Below, piece after piece: positions 1 to 7,051 of a stretch of 64,000 nucleotides of DNA (its first letter is position 1; each line of letters begins with the position of its first letter). The notes under the pieces are model-generated. The model did not search any database, was not told the DNA's origin, and saw nothing but the letters and a program-made list of their open reading frames with translations. This stretch comes from Fuerstiella sp. (GTDB lineage Bacteria; Planctomycetota; Planctomycetia; Planctomycetales; Planctomycetaceae), in NCBI GenBank assembly GCA_022843805.1, contig JALHMY010000014.1:1-64000 (forward strand). Reading direction: 5' to 3'. Both the position numbers and the translations under genes were made by a program.

Positions 1-563
1 TCGATTCCACAGAAGGGGATTCCGGTAACCGTAAAGAATCGGTTGCGGTCATAGACTTCCGTCTTCATCCCGGTGTGCTTATTGCGTGTGATCGAGAAAT
101 TCGATTGCGGATCTCGACGGAAAAAGTACTTCAGTCCCGTTCCGCTGGGAGAAATCTCGAAGTACGTTCTCCGCAATGCCGCAAAGACCTTCCTACCGGC
201 CTCCGTGAAATCCCCGGTGAGTTTGTCAATGCAGTGGTCCACATCCACACCGATCAGGGAACCGTCGTCAGCAAGGACAATTCCGATGCCGTCAGCTTTA
301 CCTTTGAAGTACAAAGCCTGATCAAAGCTTCCCCAGGTCGATGGGTGGGTCACATCGGCAGGCTGTCCGTTATGGGGATTGACAGGAATCTTTGTTTGCC
401 TGCCATTTCTCTGCTGATACCGCCAGCAGACCCACTGGTTTCGCTGGCAGAGTTCCAGCGGGATGTTTTGCACGTTCTCCGGGGGAATCAGGCCCCGAAG
501 AATGACGGGAGGGGAGACTGCCATTCCTGGCAGCGGAGGGCAGACCAGTGACATCGTGCTCAT
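1..563 (-). CDS. Phage/plasmid-type DNA primase, N-terminal part (runs off the window)
   Basis: The minus-strand frame is open from ATG at 563 to the left edge, giving about 187 codons with no stop, so the gene is partial. The translation contains NQWVCWRYQQRNGRQTKIPV, then NPHNGQPADVTHPSTWGSFD, then VLADDGSLIGVDVDHCID. This is the usual N-terminal block of phage- and plasmid-associated primases, where a nucleotide-polymerising fold follows a [K/R]xPxxPxTG..A...PxTW element. In the family this block precedes a helicase or DUF3987-like part, which would lie outside the window. A second ATG three codons in (554) is also possible; no strong ribosome-binding site is visible. It follows the 98-residue gene by 70 bp on the same strand and, with the recombinase remnant, looks like part of an integrated element. 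The family assignment is firm to the level of primase; the exact subfamily is open. Confidence 0.72.
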   Translation of the reverse strand, partial: MSTMSLVCPPLPGMAVSPPVILRGLIPPENVQNIPLELCQRNQWVCWRYQQRNGRQTKIPVNPHNGQPADVTHPSTWGSFDQALYFKGKADGIGIVLADDGSLIGVDVDHCIDKLTGDFTEAGRKVFAALRRTYFEISPSGTGLKYFFRRDPQSNFSITRNKHTGMKTEVYDRNRFFTVTGIPFCGI

Positions 564-633
564 CGTTTCTATCTTTCAAAAAGGGGAGTGTCCGGAGAGG
601 ATGCCCCCTCCGCCAAAGCGGACGGGGGCGGCA

Positions 634-930
634 TCAAAGCAGAGGAGGAGAAGGAGGGTCAGCCGTGACGAACGGCCTCGGTGGCCGATCTGGCTGACCG
701 GCTGGCGCCCTTCTGCAGTCACGAACGAGGACATCCACCTGCTCGACGATTCGCTTGCGGACGCTTACAGGAAGATCCGGGCATTCCAGCACCAGAAGCC
801 GCAACTGATCCCAGCCGGGAGCATCTTTTTCAGAATGCACCCAATATGCACCCACGGGTAATTCAAGGTGCAGAGAATCCAGTGTTTTCTCAGGCGAAGC
901 AGAGGTATGGAGGAGTCCGTTATCCTCCAT
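634..930 (-). CDS. Small hypothetical protein coupled to the recombinase remnant
   Basis: This 98-residue frame starts at an ATG that overlaps the stop codon of the recombinase frame (ATGGAGGATAA), an arrangement typical of translational coupling. The upstream end of the recombinase supplies a GGAG-like stretch. The product has no signal peptide or membrane segment. Its central part, SVRKRIVEQVDVLVRDCRR, is plausibly helical, and its C-terminus is Arg/Pro rich. I recognise no family. Position between recombinase and primase suggests an accessory gene of the same element. The coupled start is the main argument that it is real. Confidence 0.5.
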   Translation of the reverse strand: MEDNGLLHTSASPEKTLDSLHLELPVGAYWVHSEKDAPGWDQLRLLVLECPDLPVSVRKRIVEQVDVLVRDCRRAPAGQPDRPPRPFVTADPPSPPLL

Positions 931-1432
931 TTTCTTTTGAGATGAGCCCTTCGGCGTGAACGTCGAAGGGCTTTCTTATTGTCGGGGCTAGAGTTGCGTC
1001 GACGAGGCGACAGTTCAACCAGACGATTTCACGGATCTTACGTTTTTCGGCGTAATCAGCGGTAAGCCATTTCTGGCGAAGGGTTTGTGAAAGTTCAAAC
1101 ACCTGGGATGCAAATTCGGCGTTTTCGTCTCGCGTCCGATCAGGAACCTCGGCCCGCAGCTTGATGGAAGCCAGTCGATCACGTAACTCGGTCTGCTTGC
1201 GATTGAACGCCATCTCGTCGATTTGGTCATCAATCCGGAGATTCAGAAGGCGATCCTGTTGTCCAGCGATCAGCTTCTCTTGCCGTTGTAACTCGGCCCT
1301 TTGAGCCCGAGCATCGGATTGTGCATCCTGGGTCGTTGACGCAAGTACCGTTCGGAACCAATCTCGGACTCCCGCCATCTCGCTGCCACTGAATCCGACC
1401 GCTCTCGTGCCATCGCCAAGTCTCCGTCGCAT
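920..1432 (-). pseudogene. Serine recombinase, C-terminal remnant
   Basis: The last ~125 residues of this minus-strand frame match the C-terminal coiled-coil tail of large serine recombinases common in Planctomycetes. DWFRTVLAS is followed by RAQRAELQRQEKLIAGQQDR, ELRDRLASIKL, FELSQTLRQKWLTADYAEKR and a closing TIRKPFDVHAEGL. The catalytic resolvase domain (Ser nucleophile, about 150 residues) and the zinc-ribbon part are missing. Upstream of about residue DWFRT the frame stays open as far as 1741, but the sequence no longer resembles a recombinase and it runs into the oppositely oriented C39-like gene. I therefore treat this as a 5'-truncated remnant. Without a catalytic domain it cannot act as a recombinase. 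Confidence 0.72.
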
Positions 1433-1638
1433 GTGATCTGTCACCACCGCAACATAAACCCTCTGGCAAGTATGGTTAAATCGGACGCTTACTACTTCCG
1501 ACCGTGCCGATGAACTGGATTGAGTCAGGCAGATGTGCCTATACTCCAGGTCGCGTTTGTGGAGAGTGGGGCAGCGCCCCCGATGTCGACGGCCAGCGGT
1601 GGCATCCGACGTTGAGGGAGAATCGAAAGGACTTCGCA

Positions 1639-2301
1639 GTGACGAAAACTTCCCTCGGGCAGATTGCAGTCGTGTTCGCGTCTTTGATCGTGGCAATACC
1701 CTGCATGCAACTGACCGTTCAGTCCGACGGGCATCAAGCACTCGCGCAGGAACCGTCTGCTGATCAGGGGACTCCTAAGGCAGAGCCGAATCGGACCCTC
1801 CTTCCATTGAAGGCCTTTCAGCAGACGACGTCGTATACCTGTGGTCCTGCGACGCTGGTTTCGCTGCTGCGGTTTGGGGGGCGCGATGGCGACGAAATGC
1901 AGATCGCCAAAGAGGCTCAATGCACTCCGCAGAAAGGCACCTCGCCCGCCAGCATGGTGGCCTGGCTCGAGAGCCATGATTTCGAAGTCACCTGGGGCGA
2001 GAACGGATCTCTCAAGCTGCTGCGTGAGAATCTGGACCGGGGAATTCCGACTCTTGTCGAATGGATCGATTGGGGCGGGCACTGGGTCCTGGTCGTCGGC
2101 TATGACACCCGTGGAACCGACACCGAGCGGGACGATGTGATCTATTTTGCAGATCCGGCTGACGGGGTGGACGGAATTCGAGATGGATTAACCTCATTCC
2201 ATGCCCAGCGATTCGAGAGCATGTGGTTCGATGCGTTCTTATTCGAGCGTCCCATGCACAAGATACAAATTACGGCCGTTCCGAGAAAGAAGCGGCAGTA
2301 G
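1639..2301 (+). CDS. Secreted C39-like cysteine peptidase domain protein
   Basis: The product (220 aa from GTG at 1639) begins with a basic, then hydrophobic segment (TKTSLGQIAVVFASLIVAIP) ending near ALAQE, a good Sec signal peptide. I chose GTG 1639 because AAAGGA lies about eight bases upstream and the signal peptide begins there; the frame is open further upstream to 1504. The mature part has QQTTSYTCGPATLVSLLRFGG, with the nucleophile Cys context of papain-like C39 peptidases. Further on, a His occurs in GGHWVLVVGYD, followed by a DP pair in YFADPADG. These are the Cys, His and Asp positions of the C39-like fold. In bacteriocin exporters this domain cleaves double-glycine leaders, but this stand-alone secreted form has no ABC partner here. 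The substrate is unknown. Confidence 0.75.
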   Translation: MTKTSLGQIAVVFASLIVAIPCMQLTVQSDGHQALAQEPSADQGTPKAEPNRTLLPLKAFQQTTSYTCGPATLVSLLRFGGRDGDEMQIAKEAQCTPQKGTSPASMVAWLESHDFEVTWGENGSLKLLRENLDRGIPTLVEWIDWGGHWVLVVGYDTRGTDTERDDVIYFADPADGVDGIRDGLTSFHAQRFESMWFDAFLFERPMHKIQITAVPRKKRQ

Positions 2302-2938
2302 TGCCTTGCCATACCTGAAATTCAGGGAAGCACCGGATCGTTGTGTGGGCGATGAAATATAGAGAGAATAGATGACACTTGTATAGGTTGTATGATCTCG
2401 CCAGTTGCCGGGAGCTCTCTTCATCACAGTGTCCTCAAGGAAGGAAAGGACATCTACGAAGAAAGGATTGTCAAGCCGTTGAGAGGAAGTAGAGGACAGG
2501 CATCTTATCTCGCGACTTCAACGGCTCAGGTTCCGTTAATAGGTGATGATCCTCTGACCACCGGGCCATACGTGCGGCAGGCCGTGTGTCTCTGAAAGCA
2601 GAGGTCGCTCAACTCGTGAAATCCCTGTCTGACGATAAATGAAAATGCCCTTTGCTGGACAACATTTCGGCCAAGTCCAGTCCAGAGTTTAGGTTACGGA
2701 AGAAATCAGTGATTCCGTCGCGGGTTCCCAGTTCTGGACGCCCTCGCAGAAAAGTTCTATTGGTGTCCTCTTGCCTCCACTTAATCGAATCCGATTCTCT
2801 CGCAAGGCTTTACGGCAAGCGAGGCAAGGGGACTTTGAACATTTTGCGGTTGCCATCGCATTTCTGACTGAAGGGCCCTTCTTTTCTCTCCTTCTCGACC
2901 CCGTCAGTGGGTAATATGGACCCGAAGAGGAGACAGAC
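2302..2938. other. Intergenic stretch without a supported gene
   Basis: About 640 bases follow the C39-like gene. Short open frames are present, but none has a convincing start, codon pattern or recognisable product. The only structure I can support is a 36-bp sequence at 2747-2782 that recurs at 3569-3606, so the two copies bracket the following gene pair. Confidence 0.5.
2747..2782. repeat. Direct repeat, left copy
   Basis: The stretch containing AAAGTTCTATTGGTGT and GCCTCCACT recurs at 3569-3606 with about four differences and one extra A. The copies lie on both sides of the DUF5678-like/retropepsin-like pair. This could mark the ends of a transferred segment, or be shared debris of one older element. 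Confidence 0.6.
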
Positions 2939-3151
2939 ATGCCGACAAAAAGAGTTGATCAGGGTCGTCCAACTGCGGTTCCTCCTGAATTGGGAGGAAA
3001 ATGGGTTGTCTGGAATGCCGAGCACACATGCATCGTTGCTCATGCTGAAACATTGCAGCAACTCTGGCAGGCGGCGCAGGAACAGCAGGTTGAAGATCCA
3101 GTCTTTGAAAAAATTCCCCTTTCCGACGTCCGTTTCGTGGGTACACGATGA
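2939..3151 (+). CDS. DUF5678-like small protein
   Basis: A 70-residue product starts at ATG 2939 with a strong GAGGAGA site six bases upstream. Its core, GGKWVVWNAEHTCIVAHAET, is followed by a helix (LQQLWQAAQEQQ) and PVFEKIP near the end. This resembles the DUF5678 pattern of G-K-W-V-A, a beta hairpin, a helix and a closing PVF..VP. It has no signal peptide or membrane segment. Its stop overlaps the start of the next gene (ATGA at 3148-3151), so the two are translated together. Small DUF5678-like proteins are often found just before retropepsin-like genes; the function of the pair is not known. Confidence 0.65.
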   Translation: MPTKRVDQGRPTAVPPELGGKWVVWNAEHTCIVAHAETLQQLWQAAQEQQVEDPVFEKIPLSDVRFVGTR

Positions 3152-3504
3152 AGTTTTCATACCGGGAGTATGTCAGCATTTTCCCGGGCACAAACGACTA
3201 TCGATTGATCTTGAGGCCAGTGATCACGATTCGAGTCGTTGGTCCGAATGCGGATGCTCGATGGGATGCGTTGGTTGATTCCGGCGACCGGCTCAAAATT
3301 CACTACGGTGATGTGAAGTTACACATTGAATCTGGTCGGGAAGTAATCGCGTGGAAAACGACCGTCGGATTCGTCGATTTCGGATCGGCCAGCGACGAAG
3401 TCATCATCCTGGGACACGGTGGCTGCCTGGACTTCTTCACAGCGACCTTTGATGGCGAGAAAGCTGAACTCGAACTCAAACCGAACGCACTTTTGCCATC
3501 ATGA
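3148..3504 (+). CDS. Retropepsin-like aspartic protease family protein, internally shortened
   Basis: The 118-residue product has the start and end of bacterial retropepsin-like (clan AA) proteins. DARWDALVDSG carries the D-S-G that corresponds to the catalytic D-[ST]-G. After it come ESGREVIAWKTTVGF and the closing ILGHGGCLDFFTATFDG block with the ALLPS end. Between them, relatives have about 25-30 residues running from the A-D-x-T-V-F-P strand into the flap. Here VDSG passes directly into DRLKIHYGDVKLHIE. The reading frame is intact, so this looks like an in-frame internal deletion. Proteolysis is doubtful without the flap. The start overlaps the upstream gene by ATGA. Confidence 0.7.
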   Translation: MKFSYREYVSIFPGTNDYRLILRPVITIRVVGPNADARWDALVDSGDRLKIHYGDVKLHIESGREVIAWKTTVGFVDFGSASDEVIILGHGGCLDFFTATFDGEKAELELKPNALLPS

Positions 3505-3568
3505 ACATGGTGCCAATAGTAATCGAATCATTTTGATTTTCCTGCGAGTAGAAAGAGCTGATCCCGAT

Positions 3569-3606
3569 CAGAAAAAGTTCTATTGGTGTTCTCCCGCCTC
3601 CACTCG
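3569..3606. repeat. Direct repeat, right copy
   Basis: Second copy of the sequence at 2747-2782; here it carries AAAAAGTTCTATTGGTGTTC followed by GCCTCCACTCG. It lies 65 bases after the retropepsin-like stop codon. Confidence 0.6.
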
Positions 3607-3619
3607 CTTCGCGAATAGA

Positions 3620-3686
3620 GAGTTGATGAGAGAAAGTAGAGCAGTAGAACATTTGTGTTCGGCACTCAGTTTTCTCTCATCAACTC
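3620..3686. repeat. Long inverted repeat
   Basis: GAGTTGATGAGAGAAA (3620-3635) is repeated perfectly in inverted orientation at 3671-3686, with 35 bases between the arms. An AGTAGAGCA motif inside the left side also recurs inverted just beyond the right arm. The arrangement resembles the end of a small non-autonomous element. There is no T-tract, so a terminator role is unlikely. Confidence 0.6.
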
Positions 3687-3764
3687 GGTCTGCTTTCCAT
3701 TGCTCTACTCTCGGCTTTGAGTATTGAGCAAGGCCAGTCCAAAACTTCCCCAGTTTCCGCATAG

Positions 3765-3929
3765 TCAGTGCGTTTCCGTACTGAGCAACACTGCCTGCGG
3801 GCGTTCCCAGTGATCCTGAGAACGATCTCGCTGCAGAGCGCAGTGAGAATACAGTGCTTCCAATGACGGGAAGCATTCGTCCGGCATCCTCCGAAACAAC
3901 TTCTGATTGGCGAGTGTGGTGTTGGTCAT
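3765..3929 (-). pseudogene. DUF932-type gene, N-terminal fragment
   Basis: The minus strand from ATG 3929 encodes MTNTTLANQKLFRRMPDECF followed by PSLEALYSHC, then stops at 3765. The ELFxRxPDExFxSLxxLxxHC pattern is how DUF932 (plasmid/phage-associated) proteins of this group begin; full-length members are several hundred residues. Here about 54 residues remain before a stop. It is best read as a remnant of mobile DNA. The assignment rests on a short stretch and is moderate. Confidence 0.4.
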
Positions 3930-4000
3930 AATTTGACCTTAGGTATTGAATGCCAGAAGTCCATGCATCGACCCGAAAGGCGTTAGCATTTGCGAGTACG

Positions 4001-4152
4001 TTTATTCGCCAATGCTACAGAACGAAGAATGGAAAGCGTCACGCTTATTGGGCGCTGGTAGAATCTCATCGCACGGCAACGGGCCGCGGCAGCGAGTCGT
4101 TGCCTGGCTGGGGAAGCTTGATGAAGCCGGACGACCTGGTGTTCAGCAAGCC
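4001..4152 (+). pseudogene. IS1634-type transposase, frameshifted N-terminal fragment
   Basis: One frame reads FIRQCYRTKNGKRHAYWALV then ESHRTATG, and the next frame continues with GPRQRVVAWLGKLDEAGRPG followed by VQQA. Joined, these form the N-terminus of IS1634/IS4-group transposases (CYRTKNGKRHAYWALVES, then GPRQRVVxxLGxLDE). The frame change lies near 4085. Nothing of the DDE catalytic core follows, so the fragment is dead. Confidence 0.7.
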
Positions 4153-4657
4153 TGTCCGGTAAAGGTGTATGTCCTGCTTCTGCAACTCAGAAATCTGATC
4201 GAGTCTGCGACTTGAACCGTGGCGAGTTTGAGATTCGAAGCGATTGAATTCCCTCAATGGCAGATTCTCGGTTCAACGACAAATGAAGTGCGCGTGGCAG
4301 GTGATTTGATGGTCGATTCCATTCCTTCACGGGGTACGGCAACGCGATGTACATCATGTGTCGTCGAAGCGTTTTTTTACCACAGATGACACAAGTGTTA
4401 TCGACTGAAATGGAGAAGTATTCGATCACTCATGGACGCCCGCTTGCGTGGCAAAAGCGTCCGCAACAAGGTCTACGGTAAACTCTGGATTTCTGTCACG
4501 CGCACTTCATTTGTGTTTAACCAGAATAAATATGGAATTAACGGTGTGACTGGAACATGTCCCCGGTCATTATTACTCTGGTGCTTCACAGGTGAATTTT
4601 TTCACTGGTGAATTTTTAGGCCTCATGGCAGGTTTTCTGTGAAGGTTTGCGTTGTCT

Positions 4658-6991
4658 ATGCGTTTCGTCTGTTTGACAGCAATTGTACTTTTTGGTGCCG
4701 TTCCCGCATTTGGACAGTCGATTGAGCAGCCGAATCGTGTGAACCTGCCGATCACAGATCCTGCGTTTAAAGGAAAGATCGGGGAAACGTTCCGTGATTC
4801 TGTCCCGAGCTTCCCGCAGCCTCTGAGAGCTCCCGAGGGGAGTCCGAATGTCCTGTTGATTCTTCTGGACGACGTCGGCTTCGGAATGTGTTCGACTTTT
4901 GGTGGCCCCGTAGCCACGCCACATCTCGATCAACTGGCCGACAATGGACTGAAGTACAACCGTTTCCATACAACCGCGCTTTGCAGTCCGACTCGGGGAG
5001 CACTGCTTGCGGGACGCAATCATCATTCCGTCGCGACCGGAGTCATCATTGAGATGGGAACCGGCTATCCCGGGTACACAGGAATCATCCCTAAAAGTAC
5101 TGCGCTGGTGTCAGAGACTCTGCGTGACAATGGTTACGCAACCGCGATGTTCGGCAAGTGGCACAACACGCCAGAGCCTGACATTAGTCCGGCTGGTCCG
5201 TTCGATCGATGGCCCACTGGCCTGGGATTCGACTATTTCTACGGCTTTAATCAGGGCGAGACGCATCAGTATTACCCGACCATCTACCGCAACACAACCT
5301 GGGTTCCTCAGCCGAAGTCCCCGGAGGCGGGGTATCACTTCACGGCCGACATGACTGACGAAGCCATCGCGTGGACTCGAAATATTCGTGCGGCTGATCC
5401 GAACAAGCCCTGGTTCAATTATTTCAGCACTTCCGGTATCCATGCGCCACATCATGCTCCGAAGGAATGGCGAGACAGGTTTACCGGGATGTTTGATCAC
5501 GGCTGGGATAAGCAACGTGAACTGACCCATGCGAAGCAGCTGGAAATCGGCATCATCCCCAGGTTGACCAAACTAACACCTCGTCCCGAGAGCGTTCCTT
5601 CCTGGGACAGTCAGTCGGCGGATGCACGCAAGGTGTATTGTCGACTGATGGAGAATTACGCAGCGTACATGGCCTACACCGATTATGAGGTGGGTCGACT
5701 GCTCGACAGCCTGCGAAAGTCAGGAGAACTCAACAACACGTTAGTGATGTACATTGTTGGAGACAATGGCGCGAGCGCTGAGGGGGGTCTGGAAGGCACG
5801 TTCAGTGAAATCGCCAGCTTAATGGGTGTTCAGCTGGGGTTGCAGAGTTCCATCGAACGCATTGATGAGATCGGCGGACCTTCCAGTGAGCCGCATGTTC
5901 CGGTCGGCTGGGCCTGGGCGATGAACGCACCGTTTCAGTGGACGAAACAGGTGGCTTCGCATTTCGGTGGAACTCGAAACCCCATGGTGGTTCACTGGCC
6001 GAATGGCATTAAAGCCAAAGGCGAGTTGCGTGAGCAGTTTCATCACGTTATCGACGTGGTGCCCACAATTCTGGAAGCCGCAGGAATTCCGGAGCCGACT
6101 GAGGTTAATGGGATTGTTCAGAAGCCAATCGAAGGTGTCTCTATGATGTACTCCTTCGATGATGGAAAAGCCGAGGATCGCCGCAAGACACAGTATTTCG
6201 AAATGGCGACCAATCGAGCAATCTATCACGACGGCTGGGTCGCGAGCAGCAAGTATGGTTTGCCCTGGGAAACGGCTGGCCGAGGTGATGGCTTCATGAC
6301 GGCCCCATGGGAACTCTATAATGTCAATCAGGACTTTAGCCAGGCAGTGGACTTAGCGACGCAGTTTCCGGACAAGCTTAAGGAGCTGCAGCAGACGTTT
6401 GCTGAGCAGGCGAAACTCTATGACGTGTTTCCTCTGGATCCACGTTTCTCTGAGAGAATGGATCCTTCGCTTCGTGTCTCGGGTAAACCCGTGACGAGCT
6501 GGAACTATTTTGGCAACAATGTCTGGCTGCCGGAACCGATCGGCCCGAAATTGTATCCGCGCGCTCATGCCGTGTCGGCGGATCTGGAGATTCCGAAAGG
6601 CGGAGCCGAAGGTGTTGTGACCTGTGTGGGCGCGTTTTCTTGTGGCTGGTCGCTCTATGTGAAGGACAGTAAGCCAACATTCCGTTACACATTCTTCGAT
6701 ATTGCCGATGTCACAATTCAGGGCACAGAAACTCTTCCTGAGGGGAAAGTGAAGCTTCGAACTGAGTTTGTTCCGGATGGAACGCCAGTCGGCAGCGGCA
6801 CATTAAAGATGTTTGTGAACGGAAAGGCTGCTGGCGAAGGCAAGGTGAAACGTTCAAGCTTTCGTCATGGGCTGGAGCCATTTGAAGTCGGCCGCGATTC
6901 GATCACTCCGATCGATCCCGCTTACAAGGATCGAGGGACGTTTCCGTTTACCGGGACGATCGAGAAGGTCTCCTTTGAGCTAACCCCATAA
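4658..6991 (+). CDS. Secreted type I sulfatase (arylsulfatase family)
   Basis: The product (777 aa from ATG 4658) hydrolyses sulfate esters, probably of polysaccharides, in the periplasm or outside the cell. A signal peptide (MRFVCLTAIVLFGAVPAFGQ) is followed by LLDDVGFG, whose Asp pair binds the metal. CSPTRGALLAG at residue 109 is the C-x-P-x-R motif in which Cys becomes formylglycine. FGKWHN and the metal-binding DNGASAEG follow further along. The C-terminal ~170 residues, after the sulfatase fold, form a beta-rich extension also seen in the next gene. Relatives of this group are about this length. A TTG two codons upstream (4652) is an alternative start. The next gene follows 60 bp later in the same orientation and encodes a homologue. 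Activation needs an FGE, and one is encoded at 14584-15714. Confidence 0.92.
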   Translation: MRFVCLTAIVLFGAVPAFGQSIEQPNRVNLPITDPAFKGKIGETFRDSVPSFPQPLRAPEGSPNVLLILLDDVGFGMCSTFGGPVATPHLDQLADNGLKYNRFHTTALCSPTRGALLAGRNHHSVATGVIIEMGTGYPGYTGIIPKSTALVSETLRDNGYATAMFGKWHNTPEPDISPAGPFDRWPTGLGFDYFYGFNQGETHQYYPTIYRNTTWVPQPKSPEAGYHFTADMTDEAIAWTRNIRAADPNKPWFNYFSTSGIHAPHHAPKEWRDRFTGMFDHGWDKQRELTHAKQLEIGIIPRLTKLTPRPESVPSWDSQSADARKVYCRLMENYAAYMAYTDYEVGRLLDSLRKSGELNNTLVMYIVGDNGASAEGGLEGTFSEIASLMGVQLGLQSSIERIDEIGGPSSEPHVPVGWAWAMNAPFQWTKQVASHFGGTRNPMVVHWPNGIKAKGELREQFHHVIDVVPTILEAAGIPEPTEVNGIVQKPIEGVSMMYSFDDGKAEDRRKTQYFEMATNRAIYHDGWVASSKYGLPWETAGRGDGFMTAPWELYNVNQDFSQAVDLATQFPDKLKELQQTFAEQAKLYDVFPLDPRFSERMDPSLRVSGKPVTSWNYFGNNVWLPEPIGPKLYPRAHAVSADLEIPKGGAEGVVTCVGAFSCGWSLYVKDSKPTFRYTFFDIADVTIQGTETLPEGKVKLRTEFVPDGTPVGSGTLKMFVNGKAAGEGKVKRSSFRHGLEPFEVGRDSITPIDPAYKDRGTFPFTGTIEKVSFELTP

Positions 6992-7051
6992 TCACAACCT
7001 GTCAGCCGTTCAGAAGACTCACCGTATTCACACACTTTCCGGAGTTCAGGC

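Larger units (their letters stand above)
3505..4657. other. Debris region before the sulfatases
   Basis: About 1.15 kb without an intact gene. It holds the second copy of the 36-bp repeat, a long inverted repeat, an N-terminal fragment of a DUF932-type gene and a frameshifted N-terminal fragment of an IS1634-type transposase, each listed separately. From 4160 to the sulfatase start I see nothing beyond a short ACCACAGATGACACA motif near 4380, a type also present around 26490, and a duplicated GGTGAATTTTT just before the sulfatase. Confidence 0.6.

Noticed and set aside
2392-2595. A 67-codon plus-strand frame after the C39-like gene
   Set aside because: No ribosome-binding site, family match or coding-like composition; a chance frame is more likely.
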